Counted from the stretch's first letter, positions 33,925-44,142 are shown. The stretch: DNA of 64,000 nucleotides from Piezodorus guildinii (GCA_023052935.1 CM041292.1:82470169-82534168); one strand, 5' to 3'. Translations and numbers: made by a program. The notes: generated from the letters alone by a model not told the origin.

Positions 33925-34290
33925 TTATTTAAAAAAAAAAAAATAAATAAATAAAAAAAAAAATAATAATAATAGATAAATAATGAAATGAGAATGAGAA
34001 GGAAGAATAAAAAAAGAAGGATAAGTTAAAGAAAAGCAAGCCCGAGCTTGCCGAGCTAGCGGCGATCAGCTGATCAGTGACCCTCCTTTCACTTTTCGTG
34101 ATTGTACAAAGTAAATTATAACTTTGCTTACCGATATTTCTCCAATATTCACTGCTGTGGTTTTCTTGAAGTCTAGTGATGTTTTCCAGACTGAACTCAA
34201 GCGAATTCCTACTGAAAAGAGCAAAAATCTGAGAGACGAAGTAACGTATGACTGTTGTCATCGAGCGCATCAGCTGTTCCTGAATGGAAG
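33925..34290 (-). promoter_or_regulatory. Jockey B 5' untranslated region with an upstream frame
   Basis: Jockey 5' regions are known to hold internal Pol II promoters. This 366-bp region has no TATA box near its start. It carries the 12-bp palindrome GATCAGCTGATC at 34064-34075 and a long pyrimidine-rich stretch (T and C on the minus strand) at about 33930-34020. A frame of 113 codons (34270-33929, minus) spans most of it and stops only four bases before the ORF1 ATG; its C-terminal half is Phe/Ser/Ile low-complexity from the pyrimidine tract, so it may be a regulatory uORF or an accident. Confidence 0.7.
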
Positions 34291-34304
34291 TGAAAATTTA
34301 AATT
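34291..34304. repeat. 14-bp target site duplication, right copy
   Basis: Exact match to 29643-29656. Confidence 0.9.
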
Positions 34305-34556
34305 AAAAAGAAAAAGTACAAAAAGAGTTGTTCGAGACCCTTTTTACTTCCTATGATGTACAGCATTTTCGAATTGATAAATATAAAAGCAGTGTTAAGG
34401 CAAAATAATCAAGCATTTTAACCAACTTCGCCCTATTAACTGTTTTTAATCTAGAAGGAAGATAATCAACAAAAGAAAAATGTTTTGTCGGTCTTAACAA
34501 TTTGGCAAAGCAATACAATTTTTTTATTGTATTTATTTCCTGATCCTTGAGAACCT
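34305..34556. other. Spacer, no gene seen
   Basis: No frame or repeat recognised between Jockey B and the fold-back element. Confidence 0.5.
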
Positions 34557-34986
34557 TAAAGTAATAAATAATGATGGATTTTAGTTTACCGTTGAGAATA
34601 TTAGATGAAGATGGTTAGGGGTGCGGTCATAAAAAAAACAACACACATTAGCAAGTAGTACTAATTTTAATTGTGTGCCAACGTTTCGGCCTACATTGTG
34701 GGCCTTCATCAGGGTGACTTTGAGATGGTGTCTCAAGAAGCCTTCTTCTTGATACACCTTCTTAACACGTGTGTACTGACGCGTAAACCAGTTAATATAC
34801 AACACAAGTGTGTTGTGTATTAACACGTAAGGTGTTAAGACTTAACACTTCCTTCTTGAGACACTTTCTTCTCTGAGTCGCCCTGTTAAGGCCCACAATT
34901 AAAATAAGTACTACTTGTTAATGTGTGTGTTTTTTTATGACCGCATCCACAACCATATCTTCCTCATCTAAAGTAATTAATGATGG
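34557..34986. mobile_element. Fold-back element with long inverted arms
   Basis: Outer arms 34601-34675 and 34894-34970 are imperfect inverted repeats (for example 'gggtgcggtcataaaaaaaa' against the complement of 'ttttttatgaccgca'). The inner parts also pair ('attgtgggcctt', 'ggtgtctcaagaag'), and the centre at 34791-34824 is a near-perfect palindrome around ACACAAGTGTGT. Flanking sequences 'taaagtaataaataatgatgg' (34557-34577) and 'taaagtaattaatgatgg' (34969-34986) are direct repeats apart from three bases, so they may be a worn target duplication. No protein is encoded. Confidence 0.75.
34683..34712 (-). ncRNA. Hammerhead ribozyme-like motif in the fold-back arm
   Basis: On the minus strand the order is CTGATGA, A, GGCC, a 9-base loop, GGCC, GAAAC. 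This is the conserved hammerhead core with a 4-bp stem II, except for one extra A before the stem. The other arm has lost the equivalent part by deletion. Cleavage-site stems I and III were not established. Confidence 0.4.
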
Positions 34987-36334
34987 TTATGATTAAACAA
35001 TCAATGATTAAAAAAAATAGAAGCCTTTTTAAGAATCACTTCAGGAACTAGAGGGTTTAACAAGGTAAACCCATTAAAAATAAAAAAAATCTAGTCTTCC
35101 TTCTAATACATAGTAGTATATTTTAAGAGATTAGCTCTCAGCTTTTACTACATATGACTCACCCTACTAACAGATTAATGTACCTAATATATCAGATTAA
35201 TCTGCTAGAGTAGGGCGTTCGCTCAAGATCCTCGACCCGATAGGAGATCAGCTGTGTAAATAATAGAGAGTGGTGAGGACAACTAGAACGTTAAATAAAC
35301 GGATTAGGCCCTGGAAAAGGGGGCCAGGAGAAAGCAGGGCCGATCCGATTCGGCCAAGGATCAGCGAGCTTCGCTTGAGGAAAACCATTTTCACATAATC
35401 TACACTTACATTATGTCGCTTTCTTACATCACCAATAATTTTACTCCTCATCCTCACTTACCCTTGGACAGTTATATACTTCCACAACATTGCTAAGTTG
35501 TCTGAGATCGATTCGTCATTTTGCTTGGCTGCTTAAGCAATGTCCTAGCGATTTGTCTTGGGCACTTGAAGCTTGTAAAACACCTTCACTATTTTTTATG
35601 GTAATAACGACATGGGGTATACTGACTGACTTAAAGTTGTTTCGGAAAAGTATGAAGTTTACTTTTACGGAAGTGTGGTGACGTTCATGAGGCATGGTTA
35701 TCAAAGGTTGGGGGTTGATTCATAAGGTGAGTGCAAGGATGAATAGCTGAATAAAAATACTAATCCATCTAATATATACCTGTTACTAACAATTACAGTC
35801 AACTAAAGTCCTAAATGAAGGTATTAATAGTCCCGCAGTATGAATCTGGACCATCCCAATCTAGCTAAAATAGATTGGTAACCTTTAGGGAAATCCGACC
35901 AGTTATACATTGTTCGAGTTGTTTCGGACAACCTCCTGAAATTCCTCTCTCAAAAAACTATTTGTGGATCCGTCACTGGACGTGAAAATATGGGTGATTT
36001 AACCTACGAGTCTACCCATAGAGAGGTTCTTGGAACGCACCTGTCTTACATAAAGATGTCACCAAGTTTATTTTGGGTATATTTCTTGTTTTGACTCAAT
36101 ATGTAGCATATTGATAATGAATAAGCTGGGAAAATTTATAATTCAAAGGAAAATTTCAAATTAATGGAGTCAATTGTGACTTTTTACAATACTTAGAAGG
36201 TTATTTATCAAACTAAGGGTTGTGCAAGAAGGTAATTGAATTGGACGAAGTAGAACAAGCGTCAGGTTTCTCTCCTCTAAGTCGAAGGTACCCATTCAGC
36301 TATGATGTGAGGTACTCCGCTCTCATTTCTTTTT
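34987..36334. other. Spacer with a GC-rich patch
   Basis: The stretch 35200-35480 is richer in G and C, with 'ccctggaaaagggggcc' and 'gccgatccgattcggcc' (partly inverted). A minus-strand frame of 69 codons there matches nothing I know. The frames at 35490-35704 overlap on both strands and look accidental. Confidence 0.4.
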
Positions 36335-36592
36335 TTTTTTTGCAATAGTATTTTATTTATTATAAAATAGATAAATATAAAGATGGTTTACACTTTTGAA
36401 GGCGGAATAGTCTAATGGGCTAACGCCCGTGAACAGTACCTGATATCCGAAGTTAAAGAACATAAAGTAATTATGTTACAAGTTCGCATCTCGGTTTCGT
36501 GGGAGAGGGAGAGTTTTGACTCTGGCGTTAATCTCATGGCCTCACCCCCTGGTCCTAGAAGAGGCGAGGTAGGGCAGAATAAAAAAAAATTA
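36335..36592 (+). mobile_element. SINE-4 (tRNA-derived), copy 1
   Basis: The head has TAGTCTAATGGG (A box, 36408-36419) and GTTCGCATC (B box, 36482-36490), 62 bases apart, with a body 'cccctggtcctagaagaggc' and an A-rich tail. The same unit, including about 60 bases upstream of the A box ('gatggtttacactttt'), recurs at 39743-40011. Confidence 0.78.
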
Positions 36593-37664
36593 TAATAAAC
36601 TAAAAATGTTTCCCTTGTACCATCTAAAAATATAATAAGTTTATTTAGTTTGGTTTCATTTTATATAATTTGACATTTGTTTTGTTTATATTGTAAATAT
36701 TGTATGAATGGGATCCTTTAGCAATATTATTATTGTCCAGTGTGACAAACTGTAATACATACGAATAAAAAAAAAAAATAAAAAAATATATAATATGTAA
36801 TAAGTTCAATGATACAATATTTATTTAGAAAACGTACCGTTTATACTAATTGAAATTTTTATGTAAATGATTCATTTAATGATTAATCATTATTAATCCA
36901 TTGTAAATATTTAATGGGTGAATTCAAGACATCTGGAGTATAATCTTTGTCATGAATACATTTTGATGAGATTCTTTCAGGTATACCAAAATAATGACTT
37001 TGACTCAATTTTATTCTGTTTTAATAGTTTTTGTAACCTTATTATAGCTTAAATGTTTCTATTATGGCCCGTATGTATTCTTCTATCCTTCAAACTGATA
37101 GTTGTTAACCAAGGGACGCTGCGTGACGGCTGGTTGATATAATAGTACAATCAGTTTCGCCGAGGAGTGACATAGAGAAAGGTCACCCCCACCGCCAAAA
37201 CTTCATGCTATATCAACACATTGAAATTACCTGTTGATGGATTGATTCGTTCTAGTGCTAACTTTATTGACCGATGGGGGCTTGGGCTTGATTTGCATAG
37301 GGGCTTGCCTTGGAAGGCCTAGATGTGTTTGCCCGCCCTGAAAGCTCCTCTCTTGTATAAACCCCCCGCTAATGGATTCAGTCGAGTGGGAGAGTAATTT
37401 ACGGCTTTATAAAGAAACCTCACCGCAATAGGTTGGACAAATCTAACGCCCCTTGTCAATTTCTTAATATATTACATAACTCCAGCTTCAATTAAGAATC
37501 CAAATAACCGAGTTATGTAAGCAATAATTATTAAAGTGTTTACAACAACCTGAAATTTAAAATGGTATAATTAATATGAAAAACAAATTTAATTTAGAGT
37601 TAAAAACATACATTATTTAGTCCAGACTTTTATTCTTCTGACGGTTTTACATAACTTTACTTCT
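36593..37664. other. Spacer with a GC-rich block of unknown nature
   Basis: The block 37095-37460 is distinctly richer in G and C ('cgctgcgtgacggctgg', 'gggggcttgggcttg', 'tataaaccccccgc') but shows no long frame. It could be part of an unrecognised element or a regulatory region. The rest is AT-rich. Confidence 0.4.
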
Positions 37665-37790
37665 GGTTAGCTAATTTTGATGAAAAAGTTGCTGTAACAT
37701 CCGTTGAAAACTGGAATTCGTAAATTTTCACGATCGCAATACTTTCCCTTACATTTCATATATATTAAGTAAGTGAGGGAAATTAAATAG
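37665..37790 (-). repeat. Rep-1 left-end fragment
   Basis: Minus-strand end of Rep-1: 'gaaaaagttgctgtaacatc', 'gttgaaaactggaattcg' and 'cacgatcgcaatactttccc'. Only the terminal part is present. Confidence 0.75.
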
Positions 37791-38226
37791 TGCATGAATA
37801 CATTTTATAAACAAGTCAAGTTAGGAGTTAAGACGGCGGTAGATTTTGATACGTAAGCCGTAAGATAAGATATGAACTTATGTCATTGGTAATGCTGTAC
37901 GTAATATTTTCTTGCTAAGTGCACTTCCGTCACGATTTACGACGATTAACTTAATTGGTCAAACTGCTTATACTTAATGAAGCATAAAAGACTCCATGTG
38001 TAAATTGTACACGTGCTAAGGATGGACGAGTCACTAGTGTAATAATGTGACAATGTACACTGTCAGTAAACCTAATTTTGAATGCAATTGACAAACTTTT
38101 ATACAAATTAAAGGTACAAAACGCTAAAAGAAAAAATTAATAATATTTATGGGCCAGGAAGTCGATTTTTCAAGGCTTTGAGGTTCGACAGTTCACTATG
38201 TGTTTGTCAATGTCTCGACGATACTT
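37791..38226. other. Spacer, no gene seen
   Basis: No frame or repeat recognised. Confidence 0.5.
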
Positions 38227-38543
38227 CCAACTCTCATGGGGATCACTTGTAGCTGGGTGGCTAGCGTAACAGCCTCCCATGCTAAAGGTCACGGGTTCAA
38301 ACCCTTAGGTGGTCCTAGGATGTTTTAATGGGAGTAAAAAATCCTTAGTTACGCCGTCCTTCGGAGGGGACGTTAAAAGGTGGTCCCGAGCCTGTGCGAT
38401 GTCAGGTACTCGTTAAAGATCCCTATCCTAATAAAACCTGGATAGGCAAAATTTAGGACTCCCACTATAGCATAGTCCGATTAGCCACAGCAGCAAAAAG
38501 TGACGTTAAATAAATAAACAAACAAACAAACTGCCAACTCTCA
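38227..38543 (+). mobile_element. SINE-1 (tRNA-derived), best copy with target duplication
   Basis: The insertion 38237-38533 lies between exact 10-bp repeats CCAACTCTCA (38227-38236 and 38534-38543). The head has GGGTGGCTAGCGTAACAG (A box) and GGTTCAAACCC (B box), so it derives from a tRNA. The body includes 'cgtccttcggaggggacg' and 'gtcaggtactcgttaaagat', and the tail is AAATAAATAAACAAACAAAC. It matches copies at 10125-10400 and 27745-28078 on the other strand. Confidence 0.93.
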
Positions 38544-39384
38544 CACATACAAAGCAGGATAGTTCGGCAGGAGCTCCATAACCAAAATTTTATGGTTTAC
38601 ACGATGAAAGTCAGTGCTTACTTTTTTTTACTGTCGTCCTCTATCACTCCTTCAGTTACACTGCAGCTGGGAAGGCATCCGTTGGAATACCCCCTCCAAA
38701 TGAGCTTCCGTGGATATGGATCCAAAGCGATCGATACAGTAACTGGATCAGGGGACAGGAGCTCACACTGCAGAAGGAGCTATGGCTAGTGTTGCGGGAT
38801 AGTATAGCCGTCAGCTGCCTCCTAGGTCCATCTGTTCTACGGCCATTGTGTTCAGGGACAGTTGCTTCTTTCATAGAACGTCTGTCGGATACCTTAGGGA
38901 AAACCCATAACATATACAGACTGTCTGGTGTTTGGTTACCACAACCAGGGTGTCATGCAACGTCCTGTGGTCTGGTCCTTAATTAAGAACGATTTAAGAT
39001 ATCTAAAATAAAACAAGCAAGGCTTTGAAACATCTAGTTTCCGAAATTGTCAGGCATCACAAATACCCCTGAATCATGGGAAACAAACTAACCAAACTTT
39101 ACCACATATCTCACCAATCCTTGAATAGTGAGAAAAAAAAAAATCAAAAATTAGCACAAACAATAGCATTGGAAATTCTCTTCTACAAGTCGGAGGGTCT
39201 TATGGAATGATGTGACTAATGAAAATATTATTGGAAAATGATTATTTAACATATTTAAGTTTTTTTACAAAACATTTATCAACACGTAACAATATAATAC
39301 TCCAATTAATAAATAATAATAATATATGTCCTATTTTCGATCACACTTCTAACTAGACATATGCTCTATTCTATTGCACAACTA
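38544..39384. other. Unassigned, GC-richer patch 38560-38990
   Basis: The patch holds short overlapping frames on both strands (38592-38789 and 38789-38986 plus, 38656-38913 minus), none with a recognisable motif. It may be a relic of an unknown element. 39000-39384 is AT-rich. Confidence 0.35.
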
Positions 39385-39386
39385 AG

Positions 39387-39690
39387 ATTCAATTTCATAA
39401 CTATCATAAAGCCAAGCTGAATGAACGGAGTTGAACTTTGGGACTCCATAATACTCCGGAATAATCTCTTATTCTACCCTCATAATCCGAAATCCTCAAT
39501 GATCCTTATTATGTCAGGAATAAACTCAGCATCATGTTCTTAACTTTCCACATGTTGCCGATCTAGCTTAAACCAGGAATCATTATTTCTATGAATAACT
39601 GCATTCTCACTCCTATGAATTAGTTCAATCCTTGCTTCATCTTCGATTTCTGATAATCCTTCAATTCCTAATAATCCCACAGTTTGGTCT
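39387..39690 (+). pseudogene. Jockey family-A ORF2 C-terminal relic, heavily decayed
   Basis: Short pieces in the right order identify it: FITIIKPS, MNGVELWDS, NDPYYVRNKL and SISDNP, equivalent to TIIRPIWTYGVELWGS, NAPYFVTNKL and SIPDNP in the long copy. Stops and deletions are numerous. It is older than the other family-A copies. Confidence 0.65.
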
Positions 39691-39694
39691 AAAC

Positions 39695-39742
39695 AAAATG
39701 GCAATTAAAATATTTCTCAATTTTTTTTGTAACACATAATGT
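39695..39742. repeat. 48-bp direct repeat, left copy, flanking SINE-4
   Basis: Starts AAAATGGCAATTAAAATATT and recurs at 40012-40060 with about three differences, on the other side of the second SINE-4. Confidence 0.85.
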
Positions 39743-40011
39743 TTTTTTTGCAATAATAATTTAAATAAAATAGATCAATCTAAAGACGGTTTACACTTTG
39801 GAAGGCGGAGTAATCTAACGGGCTAACGTCCCTAAACAGTAGTTGATATCCGAAGTTAAAGAGCATAAAGTAATTAAGAGTTCGTATATCGGTTTCGGAG
39901 GAGAGGGAGAGTTTTAACTCTGACGTCAATCTCCTTTCCTCACCCCTGGTCCTAGAAGAGGCGAGGTAGGGCAGAATAAAAAAAAAAATATAACAAACTA
40001 AAAATGTTAAT
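39743..40011 (+). mobile_element. SINE-4, copy 2
   Basis: It matches copy 1 from 'gcaata' through 'gacggtttacactttggaag', the A-box region TAATCTAACGGGC, the B-box region GAGTTCGTATATC and 'cccctggtcctagaagaggc' to an A tail. It sits between the two 48-bp direct repeats. Confidence 0.78.
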
Positions 40012-40060
40012 AAAATGGCAATTAAAATATTTCTCAATTTTTTTTTGTAACAAACAATGT
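40012..40060. repeat. 48-bp direct repeat, right copy
   Basis: It corresponds to 39695-39742 with one extra T in the T run and two substitutions near the end. Confidence 0.85.
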
Positions 40061-40714
40061 GTGAAAACAGCCACTCGATTGAGTATGCATATTTATGGAA
40101 GGATTTTTGTTATGTATATGTACCTAGTAAAGATATTTGTAGCTATATATTTTCTATTTTATTTATTGTAATACTTTTTTTTTTTTTTATAGGTAAGCAA
40201 GTGCTGAAATGGTATAAGAAATATTGTTGGATAATGTTTTGCCAAAATAGGAAGGCATGATTCATAGTGAGTAACTAAACTTAACACATACATAATGAAT
40301 ATATGTTTCTATATAGCTAATATCCTATATTTGAGATTAAAAAAGTGACTGAATGAATTTAAATCTGTTTTAATTTATTTTATCATTCACTTTATTGCTA
40401 TTTTTTATTTATTTTATAATTATCATTTAGGGTTACGGTTTTTCCTCATTAAGTAACCCTGCAATGGGTGCATTTATTTCTACGCGTACCATCTTGCGAA
40501 CAACGCGTATTTTTATTACATAATATAAATTATGTTACAGAACATTAAGTTACATAAAAAATAAAATATGTTAAATAAAACTAATAAATATAAACTGATA
40601 AATTAATCATTTTTTATAACGAATTAACAAAATAATACAAAACTAACTAATTGACTAGTATTAGTAACAGTGAAAGTAAATGAAATAAAGGTAATAACGA
40701 GTTATTGCCTGTTG
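40061..40714. other. AT-rich spacer, no gene seen
   Basis: A 67-codon plus-strand frame at 40057-40260 has no recognisable feature. Confidence 0.5.
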
Positions 40715-41205
40715 CTATTTCTCTAATTCTGCATAGTCCACCCGGTCCACAAATTCAACAAATTTTGAAAAATATTTTGTAAGAAGGTCACACTTCGAAG
40801 GCGGCCATTGGTCTCCGTTTAGTAGGACTGTTGAGATCAGTTTGTGTCTATGTTTGTCCAGTTTACTGCAATCGAATTAAAGATGGTCGTATGTCTGTTC
40901 GCTTTTACCGTCACACTTCAGATTTTGTCGTCAGTTAGTTTGAATCGAAATAAATAGCTTATGGCTCCTCCATGTCCCGTCAGGAATTGTGTCAGTTTGT
41001 AGGAATTTTTTTTAAGTTTAGTTCGATTCTCAATTGTTTTTATGTAGTCATAGGTGTGTCTACCTTTTGTTGAGATGGCCCATTTCGTATTCCACTTCTG
41101 CCTTGTTTTCATTGAAGAAAGTGTTTTATGGCGCTGAAAGGTGCCTTGTAGTATGCTATCGGGAGGTGGAGCGGTGTCATTTAGGGTTATTTTTTTCAAT
41201 ATTGA
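40715..41205 (-). pseudogene. C-terminal region of another LINE ORF2 (RNase H-adjacent tail)
   Basis: On the minus strand, WNTKWAISTKGRHTYDYI and TQFLTGHGGAISYLFRFKL are typical of the region after the RNase H or RT domain in I/R1-type retrotransposons. After a frame change near 40915 the translation continues with CDGKSEQTYDHL and FDCSKLDKHRHKL, which carries the Cys/His pattern of the zinc-finger end, to a stop at 40715. One frameshift and at least one stop (between DHL and FDC) make it a relic. It is unlike the Jockey families in this window. The upstream RT is absent. Confidence 0.7.
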
Positions 41206-41479
41206 ACCATTAAAATCGACTAAGAAAAAAACCTTATTGGGATTTCCCGTTTCAAGATACTTATAATCTAAATATGGAATACAAAAAAAAAAAAATCCAT
41301 CCTTTCGCCATATAAATTAAGGAATACTATTTGTTTTTCTATTCGACAAAAATGAAATCATTGTATTAGGTTATAAAATAAGTTGGTATCGTTTTTACCG
41401 GTGATTTCAATAAAAACTTCAGATTCTTGTTAATATTTTTATTTTTAATCAATTATAAGACCCATGTCAGAAAGATGTG
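41206..41479. other. Spacer, no gene seen
   Basis: Contains one A run near 41283 and nothing else that I recognise. Confidence 0.5.
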
Positions 41480-43055
41480 TGTGTTGTGTCCGCATGTTGT
41501 AAATCCAGCGCAAAAACTAAACGTCGTACGAAACTGAAATTTCTTATTTAAGACAACTATACGCCTAGATGTTACAGCAACATTTTTATCAAAAATCAGC
41601 TAACCAGAAGAACCACTTTGTACCGTGAATTTGGACCCTTTTACGATTTTCTCAAAAACGGCTCTAACTATTTTGATTAAACTCCCTATATCATGTAAAA
41701 TTTAATGAGCTTTAATAGATGTAGGTTTCATTTATTCCGATATTTTAAATTTTCTTCCCCTAAAATGCCTTTAATTTTGTATATTTCAAAAAATTAGGCA
41801 CGTCGTCTTGTTAGCATGAATATATAACAGCTAAATATGCAAGTGGAGAGAATTTGATAACAACTAAAGAAGAAAAGCGAAAAAAAAAATTTATGCGATT
41901 TTTGTGTTTTTGAACACAAAAATAGAATAATATACCGTTGGTTAGCTTAATGGAGAGTGGTGAGCCGATGAAACTAACTCATCGTTGTAAATAAAAATAT
42001 AATAGATTATTTATAAACTCATGTGCTCTATTTAAATTCCATTTTATTATTCTTTCACTTACTATATATAGTAAGGGGAAGTATTGCGATCGTGAAATTT
42101 TCGAATTCCAGTTTTCAACGGAAATACACGTTTTAGGGTCCCCTGAGTCCAAATAACCAAGTCCCGCAAAAAGGTCTGTTGTGTGTGTGTGTGTGTGGTA
42201 ACTCCCGGGCGGAAACGGTAAGTCCTATGAAACTGAAGTTTCATATTTAAGACAACTATACGCCCGAGACGTGACAAAACTTTTTTCATCAAAATGAGCT
42301 TACCAGAAGAGGCACTTTATACAATGCATTTTGCACCTTTTTTCGATTTTCTCGAAAACGGTTCCGACGATTTTGATTAAACTCGCTATATCGATGTAAA
42401 ATTTAATGGGATTTAATATCATGTAGGTTTTATTTGGATAAAAATGGTCTGACAGGGCTTAAATGCCGATATTTTAAATTTTCTTACCCTAAAGCACCTC
42501 TAATTTTGTAGATTCAATAATAATAACTAGATTATCTTGTTAAGCTGATGAAAAACAGGTAAATATATAAATTGAAATAAATTCGATACCCAACTAAAGG
42601 AGGAAACAGAAAAAATATTTTTTTAATGCAATTTTTCGTTTTTGAACATAAGAGCAGTAATATACATGTATGATATACCGTTGGAAAGCTAAAGATTTTA
42701 GAAAAAATATCATCTCATACACAAGCTTTTAAAAGTTAATAGAGAGTGATGAGAAGAGATAAAACTAACTGATTATTTTAGATAATAATATAATAGAGTT
42801 TTTAATAAAACACATGTTTCTATATAAATTAAATTTGATTAATTCCTTAATAGTTTCACGTATTTTTATCTCTAACTGTATTTGAATATTCTTTCATTGA
42901 TTTTAAAAATCGAGGTAAGTGAAAGTCGTGTGTTGCCCGCACCAGATTTTTTTTTAACACTTTATTTTTTTCTCTAAATGTATTTAGAAAATTTTAAATG
43001 TATAGATTTTAACAACAGAGGTAACTGAAAGTCGTGTGTTACGCGCACAAGGTTT
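41480..43055 (+). repeat. Older Rep-1 copy that hosts a younger Rep-1
   Basis: The left part 41480-42050 follows Rep-1 from the 'gtgtgtgttgtg' region through 'ataccgttggttagct' to 'ctcatgtgctctatttaaat'. The right part 42962-43055 supplies its missing end ('ctctaaatgtatttagaa', 'aactgaaagtcgtgtgttac', 'gcgcacaagg'). Between them is a complete, less diverged Rep-1. Confidence 0.75.
42053..42957 (+). repeat. Rep-1 copy 2, nearly complete, nested
   Basis: Starts at CACTTACTATATATAGTAAG and ends GTGTGTTGCCCGCACCAGAT. It is closest to the copies at 2673 and 51533. No target duplication is visible at its junctions with the older copy apart from a few T. Confidence 0.85.
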
Positions 43056-44140
43056 TTTTATTTCGAGCTGTGAAAACTGTGTGATGTACGTAGATTTTTT
43101 TTTTTAAAATTACGTACTTAAAAACATTAATACATAAGTATAAGTATAGAATTTGCGCTAAGGACTGAGCTTATTCTTGAAAGATTATAGATTTCCCCTT
43201 AGTTGAGTTTTGATGGACAGGGATTGCCGGTGACGAGACAGGCTGGACAAAGAAGGGAGAGCCCGAGGAGTAGAGGCAACAATGACATAGGATCAACCAT
43301 GCCCTCGTTTTCACTTTTATTTGTCCATTATTGGAACACTTTCTGCCCCCGCTGGCTTCATATTGTCCCCCGCGGCTATTGTGCAACTCTGCGATGCACG
43401 GGTCTCTAAGCCGCGACTTTGATGCACTCAATTCCATCCTTAAGACCGCAAGAACTTTCACCATATAGTTTGCCAACAGTATATGTGTAAGTTTTATGAC
43501 AACAGTCACTACTGTTACATTTGTAACAAGCATTGAGCATTACACCTTTATTGTATCGCAATCTTTAGATATCTTTTCATGAATGGCGCTCAGCACGAAT
43601 TTCCGTTATACTTTGGTTAAATTAGGTTTATTGGTTTTATCAATAATCGGAAGAAATCTTCGCAAGTAATAATACTAATTTTTGATGTGTTACATTTGTC
43701 CTCTCTCTTTCCTGCAATTTGAGGCAGTAATTTCATAAAAGGGAACGGAAGTGTGTTACAGGAAGTCGGGAAAGCCCATGCTATTTGGTTTGACAGCAAT
43801 GAAACTTTCCACTTAACCAACATACAGGGATAATAGGGTATTATTTTAAGGCTTAGCAATTATTTATAATGAGAAATGATACATAATTATATCAAAATGA
43901 TTTTTAATAATAAATTTCCTTAACGATGAAGGTAAAAGATGTCTTACTTGATTTATGTTTCGAATTTCAGGCATATAATAATATAGCTTAATTTATATAA
44001 TTTTCATGCCAGAAGCCCTGAAGAAGTAATTTCGCGTAGAACCCCCATACTGCTTAAAAGTCAAGGTAGGACAGAAAGAAAAATAAACTCCGAAGAAGTA
44101 CAATGGAGGAGTTATAAACTATGAAATAGCTCGAAAAGAA
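43056..44140. other. Spacer with a GC-richer patch
   Basis: The patch 43200-43450 has frames on both strands (120 codons minus at 43171-43533, 68 codons plus at 43203-43409) without recognisable motifs. The area before 44140 may contain the decayed upstream part of the next LINE. Confidence 0.4.
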
Positions 44141-44142
44141 TA

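Larger units (their letters stand above)
29657..34290 (-). mobile_element. Full-length Jockey-clade retrotransposon, family B
   Basis: A 4.63 kb minus-strand element between exact 14-bp duplications. It has a ~366-bp 5' region (34290-33925), intact ORF1, intact ORF2 and a ~265-bp 3' untranslated region with AATAAA on the minus strand (TTTATT at 29678-29683) and a short ATCAAATCA-type tail. Both proteins keep all motifs expected for Jockey elements. Nothing visible prevents expression, so this is a candidate active copy. It is related to family A at the protein level but is a separate family. Confidence 0.96.

Noticed and set aside
33929..34270. 113-codon minus-strand frame as an independent gene
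   Set aside because: It lies in the 5' region of Jockey B and half of it is low-complexity from a pyrimidine tract; described as a possible uORF only.
43171..43533. 120-codon minus-strand frame
   Set aside because: No motif, and overlapped by a plus-strand frame of similar quality; kept only as part of an unassigned GC-richer patch.
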